From: a bacterium
GTDB taxonomy: Bacteria > Bacillota > Bacilli > Lactobacillales > Streptococcaceae
Assembly (NCBI GenBank): GCA_905221325.1
Contig: CAJNCS010000003.1
Span: 124,001 to 188,000 of the forward strand
Reading direction: 5' to 3'
DNA: 64,000 nucleotides
Shown here: positions 19,105-28,236 of the stretch, one piece after another
Layout: each line of letters begins with the position of its first letter
How positions within the stretch are numbered: position 1 is the stretch's first letter
The notes under the pieces: model-generated
Seen by the model: only the letters and a program-made list of their open reading frames with translations
The model's database searches: none
Told to the model about the DNA's origin: nothing
Made by a program: the position numbers and the translations under genes

Positions 19105-19867
19105 GTTTTGATAAAAGAATGGTTGTTTGTTTCGACAGATTTTCAAAAGTCTCCTGACTCAGTTTGGAATCTGAAACGATGGTATCAATCTCTGAGATAT
19201 TGTAGAAAGTGTAAAAATCAAACTTATTAAACTTGCTGTGGTCTGCCAGTAAGTATTTTTTATTGGCATTGTTCAAGGCGATTCGTTGTACCTCGCCCTC
19301 TTCTTCACTGAAAGTAGCAATTGCCTTATCCTTAATACCATTACAACTTACAAAAGCCTTGGAGAACTGAAGATTGGTCAAATCCTGTAAGGTAAGTGTC
19401 CCTACAAAAGCACCAGTGATAGAGCGATAGTTTCCACCAATCAAGATCAAATCTGTTAGTTTTCGTTCGTTTAGGATGAGAAAAACAGGAAGACTGTTTG
19501 TTACAACACGAATGTTATCAATAGGGAGCTCACGAGCAAAACATTCTAAGGTTGTCCCTGGCCCGATAAAAATGGTTTCACCTTCGTCAATCAAATGACC
19601 AGCAAAACGACTGATTTCTTGTTTTTCAGCAATCTGCAAGCCTTGTTTTTCGACGTTTGAGCGTTCGTTGTTTAAGAGAGAACCTGTACGAAGTTTTTCA
19701 GCGCCACCGTGCACACGAACCAGCAAATCCTTGTCTGCTAGTTCTTGTAAATAGCGGCGAGCTGTCATATCTGACACATCAAGACTCTCCATAATCTCTT
19801 TTACAGTAATAGTGCCTTTTGCGTTTACTGCTTCTAGAATACTATCTAGTTTTTCTTGCTTTAGCAT
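19100..19867 (-). CDS. lacR: Lactose/galactose PTS regulon repressor, DeoR family
   Basis: The 255-residue DeoR-type repressor has a winged helix in residues 1-60 (TVKEIMESLDVSDMTARRYLQEL and a VRVHGGAEKL wing) and a sugar-phosphate sensor domain (FIGPGTTLECFA, VVTNSLPVF, LIGGNYRSITGAFVG). In relatives it is released by tagatose-6-phosphate. The start is ATG at 19867 with GAGGTG upstream; a GTG at 19876 lies within that site. It lies downstream of, and convergent with, the lac genes. Confidence 0.92.
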   Translation of the reverse strand: MLKQEKLDSILEAVNAKGTITVKEIMESLDVSDMTARRYLQELADKDLLVRVHGGAEKLRTGSLLNNERSNVEKQGLQIAEKQEISRFAGHLIDEGETIFIGPGTTLECFARELPIDNIRVVTNSLPVFLILNERKLTDLILIGGNYRSITGAFVGTLTLQDLTNLQFSKAFVSCNGIKDKAIATFSEEEGEVQRIALNNANKKYLLADHSKFNKFDFYTFYNISEIDTIVSDSKLSQETFENLSKQTTILLSKP

Positions 19868-19932
19868 CCTTATCACCTCGATTTCTACTATTATTATCTT
19901 ACCATAAAACGCTCAATCAATCAAATAGAAAA

Positions 19933-19951
19933 AAACAAAATAAAACAAAAA
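19933..19951. promoter_or_regulatory. Candidate LacR autoregulatory site
   Basis: AAACAAAATAAAACAAAAA upstream of lacR is identical over 19 bases to 11672-11690 upstream of gatA. Confidence 0.45.
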
Positions 19952-20006
19952 CAAAAATATCATGGTTGTTTTAAACAAACCATGATATTTTGAATGATTG
20001 GTCAAA

Positions 20007-20969
20007 TTAGTCTAAACCGTAGTTGTAATCCTCGTCTTGCATGGCTTCAACTTCACCAAGGAGGTAACCATTTCCGACTTGAGAGAAGAAGTCGTGGTTA
20101 GAAGTTCCTGTTGAGATTCCGTTCATGACGATAGGATTGACATCATCAGCTGAATCTGGGAAGAGTGGATCTTGTCCTAGGTTCATAAGGGCCTTATTGG
20201 CATTATAGCGAAGGAAGGTTTTAACTTCCTCAGTCCAGCCAACACCGTCATAGAGGCTTTCTGTATACCCCTCTTCATTCTCGTAGAGAGTGTAGAGCAG
20301 GTCGTACATCCATTCTTTGAGCTTTTCTTGCTCATCTTCAGGTAATTCGTTAAAGCCAAGTTGGAATTTGTAACCAATATAAGTTCCATGAACAGACTCA
20401 TCACGGATAATCAGTTTGATGATTTCCGCAACGTTAGCCAGTTTGTTATTGCCGAGATAGTAGAGGGGTGTAAAGAAACCAGAGTAGAAGAGGAAGGTTT
20501 CAAGGAAAACGCTGGCAACTTTCTTTTCTAGTGGGCTACCATTGAGATAGATTTCATTGATAATTTCCGCTTTTCTTTGTAGGTAGGGGTTAGTGTTGGT
20601 CCATTCAAAGATTTCTTCGATTTCAGCCTTGGTATTCAAGGTTGAAAAGATAGAAGAATAAGATTTTGCGTGGACAGATTCCATAAATTGGATGTTGTTG
20701 AAAACAGCTTCCTCATGCGGTGTACGGATGTCTGCGCGAAGCGCTTGAACCCCTGTTTCAGATTGCATGGTATCCAAAAGTGTCAAACCACCAAAGACTT
20801 TTCCAACCAAGTCTTTTTCTTTGTTTGATAGTTTTCTCCAGTCGTCTAGGTCATTTGACAAGGGGATACGCGTATCGAGCCAGAATTGCTCCGTCAGCTT
20901 TTCCCAAGTTGATTTGTCGATGACATCTTCGATGGCATTCCAGTTAATGGCTTTGTAGTAAGTTTCCAT
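20007..20969 (-). CDS. nrdF: Class Ib ribonucleotide reductase small subunit
   Basis: The 320-residue R2 subunit houses the dimetal-tyrosyl radical cofactor. Ligand motifs are visible: TLLDTMQSETG (first Glu region), FMESVHAKSYS (E-x-x-H) and LIIRDESVHGTYIG (E-x-x-H). It supplies the radical to NrdE for dNTP synthesis. It lies downstream of nrdE on the same strand, but a terminator-like hairpin and a separate extended -10 lie between them. nrdI is not in the window. Confidence 0.96.
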   Translation of the reverse strand: METYYKAINWNAIEDVIDKSTWEKLTEQFWLDTRIPLSNDLDDWRKLSNKEKDLVGKVFGGLTLLDTMQSETGVQALRADIRTPHEEAVFNNIQFMESVHAKSYSSIFSTLNTKAEIEEIFEWTNTNPYLQRKAEIINEIYLNGSPLEKKVASVFLETFLFYSGFFTPLYYLGNNKLANVAEIIKLIIRDESVHGTYIGYKFQLGFNELPEDEQEKLKEWMYDLLYTLYENEEGYTESLYDGVGWTEEVKTFLRYNANKALMNLGQDPLFPDSADDVNPIVMNGISTGTSNHDFFSQVGNGYLLGEVEAMQDEDYNYGLD

Positions 20970-21016
20970 TTGAAATCTCTTTCTGTATGTAATAATGCGA
21001 TTGTCGAATCATCTCT

Positions 21017-21025
21017 ATTTTATCA
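21017..21025 (-). promoter_or_regulatory. nrdF extended -10 promoter
   Basis: On the minus strand TGATAAAAT reads from 21025 to 21017, about 48 bases before the nrdF ATG. No clear -35 is seen. Confidence 0.5.
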
Positions 21026-21047
21026 TAGTCTGAGAAGAGTATCGCAC

Positions 21048-21071
21048 AAAAAGTCGGAAGCCCGACTTTTT
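21048..21071. terminator. Hairpin between nrdE and nrdF
   Basis: AAAAAGTCGG pairs with CCGACTTTTT around a short loop. It probably reduces read-through from nrdE into nrdF. Confidence 0.8.
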
Positions 21072-21162
21072 AGTTTTTCATAGTATTTAAGATACTTATC
21101 AAGTTTTGTCTGGCGGGTAATTAATCAGTAGTCTGAGAAAATGTGGTTGCCTCAGTTAAAAA

Positions 21163-23322
21163 TTAAATCACACAGCTCTCACATTGGTTAGCACCAACTT
21201 CCCCACCGTCGTCTGTAAAGGTACGGACGTAGTAGATAGACTTGATACCCTTGTTAAAGGCATAGTTACGAAGGATAGACAAGTCACGTGTCGTTTGTTT
21301 GTTTTCTTTCTTCCATTCGTAAAGACCTTTTGGAATGTCACTACGCATGAAGAGAGTGAGTGAAAGTCCTTGATCCACGTGCTCAGTCGCAGCAGCGTAA
21401 ACATCAATCACCTTACGCATATCCATGTCGTAAGCAGAAGTGTAGTAAGGGATAGTATCTGTTGACAAACCTGCAGCAGGATAGTAGATTTTACCGATTT
21501 TCTTCTCTTGACGTTCTTCGATACGTTGCGTAATCGGGTGGATAGAAGCAGAAACGTCGTTGATGTAACTGATAGAACCATTTGGCGCTACAGCAAGGCG
21601 GTTTTGGTGATAAAGTCCATCTGCTTGAACCTTTTCGCGAAGTTCAGCCCAGTCAGCAGCACTCGGGATAAAAACGTCTTTGAAGAGCTCTTTGACACGG
21701 TCTGATTTTGGAACAAATTCGCCTGTCACATACTTGTCGAAGTAGCTTCCGTTAGCATAGTCTGATTTTTCAAAGTTGTGGAAGGTGATACCACGTTCAC
21801 GCGCGATGTTATTAGATTCTACCAAGGTCCAGTAGTTCATAAGCATAAAGTAGATGCTTGTAAATTCAACTGACTCAGCTGATCCATATTCGATCAGTTG
21901 TTGGGCAAGGTAACTGTGAAGTCCCATTGCACCAAGCCCAAAGGTGTGGGCCAAACTATTTCCGTGGTCGATAGTAGGAACTGCTACGATGTGCGAACTA
22001 TCTGTAACGAAAGTCAAAGCACGAACCATTGCACGGATAGAACGACCAAAGTCAGGTGAGGTCATCATGTTGACCACGTTGGTTGAACCAAGGTTACATG
22101 ACACGTCTGTTCCCATTTGGAGGTATTCTTGAGCATCGTTGATCAAGCTTGGTTCTTGAACTTGAAGAATCTCAGAACACAAGTTACTCATGATAATCTT
22201 TCCATCAACAGGATTTGCACGGTTAGCTGTATCAATGTTGACTACATAAGGGTAACCAGATTCTTGTTGCAATTTAGAGATTTCAGTTTCCAAATCACGC
22301 GCCTTGATTTTTGTCTTGCGGATGTTTGGATTTGCTACCAATTCATCATATTTTTCAGTGATGTCGATGTAGTTGAATGGCACACCGTATTCAAGTTCTA
22401 CAGAGTATGGGCTAAAGAGATACATTTCTTCATTTTTACGAGCTAATTCGTAGAATTTATCGGGCACCACAACTCCAAGTGAGAGGGTCTTAACACGAAC
22501 CTTTTCATCGGCATTTTCTTTCTTAGTTGAAAGGAAGGCGATGATATCTGGGTGAAAGACATTGAGGTAGACAACCCCAGCACCTTGACGCTGACCCAAT
22601 TGGTTAGAGTAGGAGAAACTGTCTTCGAAGAGTTTCATAACTGGAACGACACCAGAAGCGGCCCCTTCATAACCTTTGATAGGGGCACCCGCTTCACGAA
22701 GGTTACTGAGGGTAATTCCCACACCACCACCGATACGTGAAAGTTGAAGAGCTGAGTTGATAGAACGTCCAATAGAGTTCATGTCATCAGTTACTTGAAT
22801 CAAGAAACAAGATACTAACTCCCCACGACGAGCACGACCTGCGTTCAAAAAGGAAGGAGTAGCAGGTTGGTAGCGTTGGTGGATGATTTCATTAGCAATA
22901 TCAGTCGCAATCGCTTCATCCCCGTCAGCAAAATAAAGTGCATTAAAGAAGACACGATCTTCCATACTTTCAAGGTAATATTCACCATCGTTAGTCTTCA
23001 AGGCGTACTGGTTGTAAAATTTATAGGCAGCCATGAATGATTTGAATTGGAAGTTTTGGTCTTTGATAAATTGATGCAATTCTTCCAAAAACTCTGGACG
23101 GTATTTCTTGAGAAATGCAGTTTCGATGTAGTTGTGTTCAATGAGGTAGTTGATTTTATCAGTAATTGAATCAAAAACCATGGTATTTGGAACCACATTT
23201 TCTTTAAAGAAGGCATCCAAGGCTTCTTTGTCTTTATGAAGCATGATTTGTCCATTAACAGGACGGTTGATTTCGTTATTGAGACGGAAGTAAGTCACGT
23301 CCTCAAGATGTTTTAATCCCAT
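21163..23322 (-). CDS. nrdE: Class Ib ribonucleotide reductase large subunit
   Basis: The 719-residue catalytic subunit reduces ribonucleoside diphosphates. SCFLIQVTDDMNSIG holds an active-site Cys, SNLCSEILQ carries a second Cys with catalytic residues, and the C-terminus NQCESCVI holds the redox pair served by NrdH. Length is standard. AAGGGA precedes the ATG. It lies 81 bases after nrdH and is probably cotranscribed with it. Confidence 0.97.
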   Translation of the reverse strand: MGLKHLEDVTYFRLNNEINRPVNGQIMLHKDKEALDAFFKENVVPNTMVFDSITDKINYLIEHNYIETAFLKKYRPEFLEELHQFIKDQNFQFKSFMAAYKFYNQYALKTNDGEYYLESMEDRVFFNALYFADGDEAIATDIANEIIHQRYQPATPSFLNAGRARRGELVSCFLIQVTDDMNSIGRSINSALQLSRIGGGVGITLSNLREAGAPIKGYEGAASGVVPVMKLFEDSFSYSNQLGQRQGAGVVYLNVFHPDIIAFLSTKKENADEKVRVKTLSLGVVVPDKFYELARKNEEMYLFSPYSVELEYGVPFNYIDITEKYDELVANPNIRKTKIKARDLETEISKLQQESGYPYVVNIDTANRANPVDGKIIMSNLCSEILQVQEPSLINDAQEYLQMGTDVSCNLGSTNVVNMMTSPDFGRSIRAMVRALTFVTDSSHIVAVPTIDHGNSLAHTFGLGAMGLHSYLAQQLIEYGSAESVEFTSIYFMLMNYWTLVESNNIARERGITFHNFEKSDYANGSYFDKYVTGEFVPKSDRVKELFKDVFIPSAADWAELREKVQADGLYHQNRLAVAPNGSISYINDVSASIHPITQRIEERQEKKIGKIYYPAAGLSTDTIPYYTSAYDMDMRKVIDVYAAATEHVDQGLSLTLFMRSDIPKGLYEWKKENKQTTRDLSILRNYAFNKGIKSIYYVRTFTDDGGEVGANQCESCVI

Positions 23323-23403
23323 AAAAATTCCCTTATCTAATTACAAAAGAAAGGCCTCTAAGTTAGCCCTAGAAGCGAGTTTCTTCTGGATGATGTACTA
23401 AGA

Positions 23404-23622
23404 TTATGCTAATTGTTTCAGTTTTCCTGGTTGGAAGCCTGAAAAGACTTCAGTTGGTGTTTGGATAACAGGAGCAGCACTGAAACCGAGCTCTTTAACT
23501 TGATCGATATACTCAGGTTGCTCGTCGAGATTGATCTCACGATAAGCGACATTGTTGCTATCCAAGAAACGTTTGGTCATTTTACATTGTACACAATTAT
23601 TTTTAGAATAAACCGTTACCAT
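23404..23622 (-). CDS. nrdH: NrdH-redoxin
   Basis: A 72-residue glutaredoxin-like protein with the CVQC redox motif at about residue 10 (SKNNCVQCKMTKRFL) and the SAAPVIQT cis-Pro loop. It reduces the C-terminal cysteines of NrdE with electrons from thioredoxin reductase. The ATG at 23622 is preceded by GAGGAG at good distance; an upstream in-frame ATG at 23637 overlaps the ribosome site. Confidence 0.95.
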   Translation of the reverse strand: MVTVYSKNNCVQCKMTKRFLDSNNVAYREINLDEQPEYIDQVKELGFSAAPVIQTPTEVFSGFQPGKLKQLA

Positions 23623-23656
23623 TTCGTAACTCCTCATAAAATTTGATTACTTTCTT

Positions 23657-23684
23657 AGTATATCAGAAAAAAAAACTTTGTCAA
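23657..23684 (-). promoter_or_regulatory. nrdHE promoter
   Basis: On the minus strand TTGACA (23684-23679) and TATACT (23662-23657) are 16 bases apart, with TGA before the -10. Confidence 0.8.
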
Positions 23685-23735
23685 ACTTTTTAAACTAAAT
23701 CTTGTGCCTAAAAGTTACAGTTTTAAAATTAAAAT

Positions 23736-23750
23736 ACAAGATATAGTGGT
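23736..23750. promoter_or_regulatory. Possible NrdR box
   Basis: ACAAGATATAGTGGT (minus strand ACCACTATATCTTGT) resembles the NrdR palindrome and lies about 55 bases upstream of the nrdH -35. NrdR boxes usually come in pairs about 31 bases apart; no clear partner is seen. Confidence 0.3.
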
Positions 23751-24289
23751 TTTTGAAAGAAGTTGAAAATAGCAAAAATCGTAAGAGCATGAATAAGTTT
23801 AGCGGAGACAATGCTTTAACAAAACTGAAACTGTAATATTAATGAAAAAAAGAAAGTCTCTGCACAAGATGTCCCTATATTTTGTATTAAAATATTTAAA
23901 AGATAACTAAAATGAAGATGTTAGATTATACTGCATTCATCCAAATAGATTATGAATTTCGTATTCTTGATAGAGAGTATATAACTGTAATTTTTGGGAA
24001 GTATTCGCTTTATGTGGTATACTAGTAGTGACCATAGAACTTATAGATAGGAATAAATTTAAAAATGAAGCTATGAAAAGAGTTTATAGCGATTACGATA
24101 TTTAGGTATATAGACTATTTAAAAAATATAAAAGACAGTAGATGAGTTAGATAAATGTTGAATATGCAAAAACTATTAGAATAGAGTTATTCACTTTAGA
24201 AACTTATACTTACTGTGGAAATATAATGTTGTTAGGGAAATAGGATTAATAGATTAATAAATGAAAGAATGCAAATCAGGAGGTGCGTA
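23751..24289. other. AT-rich non-coding stretch upstream of the hydrolase gene
   Basis: No credible gene is present; all frames break within about 40 codons. A possible promoter for the next gene is TTGGGA (23994-23999) with TGGTATACT (-10 at 24018-24023), which would give a 270-base leader. The sequence looks decayed relative to its neighbours. Confidence 0.5.
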
Positions 24290-25510
24290 GTGAAAGAAAA
24301 CGAGGTTATTTTAAAACGGCAATCTACTCGCGTATTTTTTAAGAATGGGGATACGGATTTTTTCTTTAATTGGTTGCTAGGAATCGGTGAAGTTTTTGGC
24401 TTCTCTCATGGAGAGCTGTATTATCTTGCTCAAAAGTTAGGTAATTCACCAAAACCTGATGACTGGAAAAATGAGTTTTTATCACATGTGAACTATCTTG
24501 AACAAAAGGTTAGTAATTTAGGTTTGAGTGAACAAACAAAGGCGCAGTATTATCTCGCACAGACCTACTCACTTCGATCGGCAATCCAGTTTACTGATCC
24601 ATTTTCTGCCGAATACTTACCTATCGTTTGTCAAATGGAGAAGGCGTTCTCTAGTGCAATTCATTCACTAGGTACACCGATTGAAAAACTAACTATTGCT
24701 TATCAGGATTCCTACTTGCCTGGTTATTATCTTCATAGCGGTGATAATTGCCCAACGCTGATTATGATCGGTGGAGGTGATACTTATCGCGAAGATTTAT
24801 TTTATTTTGCAGGATATCCTGGATGGATACGAAATTATAATGTTTTAATGGTTGATCTTCCTGGTCAAGGGAGCAATCCTAGTAGAGGGCTAATCTTTGG
24901 TGTGGATGCCTCTATTCCAATTTCATTATGCATAGACTGGTTGGAAAATAGAAATCCTAAACTAAATTATTTAGCCATTTATGGTGTCAGCGGAGGGGGA
25001 TATTTTACCGCACAAGCTGTCGAAAAGGATCCAAGAATTCATGCTTGGATTGCTAGTACCCCTATTTACGACGTTGCAGAGCTCTTCAGAAAAGAATTCG
25101 GATCAAGTTTGAAAGCACCTAGTTGGTTAATAAATGCCATTTTAAAATTAGCTGGAAATTTGAATGAATCAGCAAATTTGAATCTTAAAAAGTATGCATG
25201 GCAGTTTGGTACTTCTGATTTTAAGAGTGCTATTGATGATGTATTTAACTATGCAAAGATTGTAGATTATCAAAAAATTCAATGCCCATGCCTGTTTATC
25301 ATGGGAAAGGGTGAGGGTGCTGAACTGCAGCATCAAACTAAGGTAATTTATGAAGAACTTAAATCTAAAAATCAACAAACTAAACTTCAAGTATTTGAGG
25401 CGGAAAGTGGTGCGGACGCTCATTGCCAAGTCAATAATTTAAGACTCGCCCATAATGTCGTTTTTGATTGGTTGGATACTTTATTTGAATGGAATCAATC
25501 AAAGTTTTAG
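24290..25510 (+). CDS. Alpha/beta hydrolase, FrsA/pseudooxynicotine-hydrolase-like
   Basis: The 406-residue protein has a helical N-terminal half and an alpha/beta-hydrolase C-terminal half. The nucleophile elbow is IYGVSGGGYFTAQA (G-x-S-x-G-G), the oxyanion stretch is IMIGGGDTYREDL, and the acid/base part appears as GADAHCQVNNLRLAHNV. Members of this family include FrsA and dihydropseudooxynicotine hydrolases; the substrate here cannot be told. The GTG at 24290 lies 6 bases after AGGAGG, better than an in-frame ATG at 24269. It is a single gene between nrdH and ptsH, which are directly divergent neighbours in S. pneumoniae, so it looks acquired. Confidence 0.75.
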   Translation: MKENEVILKRQSTRVFFKNGDTDFFFNWLLGIGEVFGFSHGELYYLAQKLGNSPKPDDWKNEFLSHVNYLEQKVSNLGLSEQTKAQYYLAQTYSLRSAIQFTDPFSAEYLPIVCQMEKAFSSAIHSLGTPIEKLTIAYQDSYLPGYYLHSGDNCPTLIMIGGGDTYREDLFYFAGYPGWIRNYNVLMVDLPGQGSNPSRGLIFGVDASIPISLCIDWLENRNPKLNYLAIYGVSGGGYFTAQAVEKDPRIHAWIASTPIYDVAELFRKEFGSSLKAPSWLINAILKLAGNLNESANLNLKKYAWQFGTSDFKSAIDDVFNYAKIVDYQKIQCPCLFIMGKGEGAELQHQTKVIYEELKSKNQQTKLQVFEAESGADAHCQVNNLRLAHNVVFDWLDTLFEWNQSKF

Positions 25511-25884
25511 TTCTACTTATACTATTTAGATATATCTACATTTTTACTGTTAGGTGCTACAAGCCTATTTTACTTTAAGTAGCAAATTGAATAAATTCTC
25601 TACTGTTGATGGTAAGAGTAGGTTTTAGAATTTCAGTATTTGATGAAGTCTTTTCAAATAATAGGTTGGCTGAGTTATATTAATTATAACTAAATAGTAT
25701 TATTTTTTTCATTATTTACTAGGATTGTCTTCTGATTGATATTAAGAGAAAATAGCTTTGAAAATTGAATTTTGATGATAACATTTTTGAACAATTAGTG
25801 TTTAGATATGCTATTTAATTGCTAGAGTGCTCATTATAATAGAAAAAGAAGTAATTTCATTTTCAGTAAAAGTCCATAAAATAC
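25511..25884. other. AT-rich non-coding stretch between the hydrolase gene and ptsH
   Basis: Nothing gene-like is seen in either strand. It contains short inverted runs such as TTATATTAATTATAA but no clear terminator with a T-run. With 23751-24289 it frames the hydrolase as an AT-rich insert. Confidence 0.45.
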
Positions 25885-25913
25885 TTGAAAAATTATCTTG
25901 AAGATGATATAAT
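25885..25913 (+). promoter_or_regulatory. ptsHI promoter
   Basis: TTGAAA (25885-25890), 17 bases, TATAAT (25908-25913) with TG one base before the -10. AAAGGAGAG precedes ptsH. Confidence 0.85.
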
Positions 25914-25975
25914 ACAGTCTTGTAAGGGTTATCACATATAACTCAAAAAGAAAACACTTAAAGGAGAGTCAAACT

Positions 25976-26239
25976 ATGGCTTCTAAAGATTTCCACGTAG
26001 TGGCAGAAACAGGTATTCACGCACGTCCAGCAACATTGTTGGTTCAAACAGCTAGCAAATTTGCTTCAGATATCACTCTTGAGTACAAAGGTAAATCAGT
26101 AAACCTTAAATCTATCATGGGTGTCATGAGTCTTGGTGTTGGCCAAGGTGCTGACGTTACAATTTCAGCTGAAGGTGCAGATGCTGACGACGCAATCGCT
26201 GCTATCACTGAAACTATGGAAAAAGAAGGATTGGCATAA
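25976..26239 (+). CDS. ptsH: Phosphocarrier protein HPr
   Basis: The 87-residue general PTS carrier. His15 in [10 protein letters not shown] accepts phosphate from enzyme I, and Ser46 in [11 protein letters not shown] is the site of HPr kinase, through which CcpA senses glycolytic flux. Codon bias is strong. It forms an operon with ptsI (5-base gap) and feeds the GatABC system in this window as well as all other PTS permeases. Confidence 0.98.
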   Translation: MASKDFHVVAETGIHARPATLLVQTASKFASDITLEYKGKSVNLKSIMGVMSLGVGQGADVTISAEGADADDAIAAITETMEKEGLA

Positions 26240-26244
26240 GGAAA

Positions 26245-27978
26245 ATGACAGAAATGCTTAAAGGAATCGCAGCATCTGACGGTGTTGCAGTTGCAAAAGC
26301 ATATCTACTCGTTCAACCGGATTTGTCATTTGAGACTGTTACAGTCGAAGATACAAACGCAGAAGAAGCTCGCCTTGATGTCGCTCTACAAGCATCACAA
26401 GACGAGCTTTCTGTTATTCGTGAGAAAGCAGTAGGTACGCTAGGGGAAGAAGCAGCTCAAGTTTTTGACGCTCACTTAATGGTTCTTGCTGACCCAGAAA
26501 TGATTAGCCAAATCAAGGAAACAATCCGTGCGAAGAAAGTGAATGCAGAAGCAGGTCTGAAAGAAGTGACAGACATGTTTATCACTATCTTTGAGGGCAT
26601 GGAAGACAACCCATACATGCAAGAACGTGCAGCGGATATCCGCGACGTGACAAAACGTGTATTGGCAAACCTCCTTGGTAAAAAATTGCCAAACCCAGCT
26701 TCTATCAATGAAGAAGTGATCGTCATTGCACATGACTTGACTCCTTCTGATACAGCTCAATTGGACAAAAACTTTGTTAAAGCTTTTGTAACCAACATCG
26801 GTGGACGTACAAGCCACTCAGCTATCATGGCACGTACACTTGAAATTGCAGCAGTATTGGGGACAAACAACATCACTGAAATCGTTAAAGACGGTGACAT
26901 CCTTGCCGTTAACGGTATCACTGGTGAAGTGATTATCAACCCAACTGATGAGCAAGCGGCAGAATTCAAGGCTGCTGGTGAAGCTTATGCGAAGCAAAAA
27001 GCTGAATGGGCACTTTTGAAAGATGCTAAAACAGTAACTGCTGATGGCAAACACTTTGAATTGGCTGCCAATATTGGTACTCCAAAAGACGTTGAAGGTG
27101 TCAATGCCAACGGTGCCGAAGCTGTAGGTCTTTACCGTACAGAGTTCTTGTACATGGATTCTCAAGACTTCCCAACAGAAGACGAGCAGTACGAAGCTTA
27201 CAAGGCTGTACTTGAAGGAATGAACGGTAAACCTGTTGTCGTTCGTACAATGGATATCGGTGGAGATAAGGAACTTCCTTACTTCGATATGCCTCACGAA
27301 ATGAACCCATTCCTTGGATTCCGTGCCCTTCGTATCTCTATTTCTGAAACTGGAGATGCTATGTTCCGCACTCAAATCCGTGCCCTTCTTCGTGCGTCTG
27401 TACACGGTCAATTGCGTATCATGTTCCCAATGGTTGCGCTCTTGAAAGAATTCCGTGCAGCGAAAGCAGTCTTTGACGAAGAAAAAGCAAACCTTCTTGC
27501 TGAAGGTGTTGCAGTTGCGGATAATATCCAAGTTGGTATCATGATCGAAATCCCAGCAGCAGCAATGCTTGCAGACCAATTTGCTAAAGAAGTTGACTTC
27601 TTCTCAATTGGTACAAACGATTTGATCCAATACACAATGGCAGCAGACCGTATGAATGAACAAGTTTCATACCTTTACCAACCATACAACCCATCAATAC
27701 TTCGTTTGATTAACAATGTTATCAAAGCAGCTCACGCTGAAGGTAAATGGGCAGGTATGTGTGGTGAGATGGCTGGTGACCAAAAGGCTGTTCCACTTCT
27801 TGTCGGAATGGGCTTGGATGAGTTCTCTATGTCAGCAACATCAGTACTTCGTACACGTAGCTTGATGAAGAAATTGGATACAGCTAAGATGGAAGAGTAC
27901 GCAAACCGTGCCCTTACAGAATGCTCAACAATGGAAGAAGTTCTTGAACTTCAAAAAGAATACGTTGACTTTGATTAA
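26245..27978 (+). CDS. ptsI: PTS enzyme I
   Basis: The 577-residue phosphoenolpyruvate-protein phosphotransferase. The N-terminal part holds the active His in [21 protein letters not shown]; the C-terminal PEP-binding barrel has [24 protein letters not shown] and [11 protein letters not shown], and the family Cys in GMCGEMAGD. It autophosphorylates on PEP and passes phosphate to HPr. It is cotranscribed with ptsH and ends at a strong hairpin. Confidence 0.98.
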   Translation: MTEMLKGIAASDGVAVAKAYLLVQPDLSFETVTVEDTNAEEARLDVALQASQDELSVIREKAVGTLGEEAAQVFDAHLMVLADPEMISQIKETIRAKKVNAEAGLKEVTDMFITIFEGMEDNPYMQERAADIRDVTKRVLANLLGKKLPNPASINEEVIVIAHDLTPSDTAQLDKNFVKAFVTNIGGRTSHSAIMARTLEIAAVLGTNNITEIVKDGDILAVNGITGEVIINPTDEQAAEFKAAGEAYAKQKAEWALLKDAKTVTADGKHFELAANIGTPKDVEGVNANGAEAVGLYRTEFLYMDSQDFPTEDEQYEAYKAVLEGMNGKPVVVRTMDIGGDKELPYFDMPHEMNPFLGFRALRISISETGDAMFRTQIRALLRASVHGQLRIMFPMVALLKEFRAAKAVFDEEKANLLAEGVAVADNIQVGIMIEIPAAAMLADQFAKEVDFFSIGTNDLIQYTMAADRMNEQVSYLYQPYNPSILRLINNVIKAAHAEGKWAGMCGEMAGDQKAVPLLVGMGLDEFSMSATSVLRTRSLMKKLDTAKMEEYANRALTECSTMEEVLELQKEYVDFD

Positions 27979-27985
27979 TTGAAAG

Positions 27986-28017
27986 GTCCTTGCAACTCAG
28001 TTGCAGGGATTTTTTGT
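27986..28017 (+). terminator. Terminator of ptsHI
   Basis: TCCTTGCAAC and GTTGCAGGGA pair around TCA, followed by TTTTTTG. Confidence 0.9.
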
Positions 28018-28103
28018 TTTAAAAATTTGGTGATTGATTTTCAATATAGGATTCTTAAATCAGACTGTTCAGATAGAAGGTAGTGTAGAAAACAAAAAAA
28101 TTG

Positions 28104-28165
28104 TTAACTGGTTCATAAAATTCTTGACAAGTTGAAAATTTAGGAGTAAACTATTAACCAGTTAA
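28104..28165 (+). promoter_or_regulatory. pht promoter with two AdcR-type boxes
   Basis: TTGACA (28124-28129) and TAAACT (28147-28152) are 17 bases apart. TTAACCAGTTAA at 28154-28165, directly downstream, is a perfect palindrome and an exact AdcR (zinc repressor) box; TTAACTGGTTCA at 28104-28115 is a degenerate copy upstream of the -35. Repression in zinc-replete cells is expected. Confidence 0.88.
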
Positions 28166-28236
28166 CTTTTAGAGAGGAGTTTCTGCAATTTAGAAATGAA
28201 TTGCAACTAGAAATATCAAAAAGAAAGAGAGTTTCG

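Noticed and set aside
23912..24025. 37-codon ORF (MKMLDYTAFIQIDYEF...) in the AT-rich gap
   Set aside because: No ribosome site, no recognisable features, and it lies in apparently decayed sequence.
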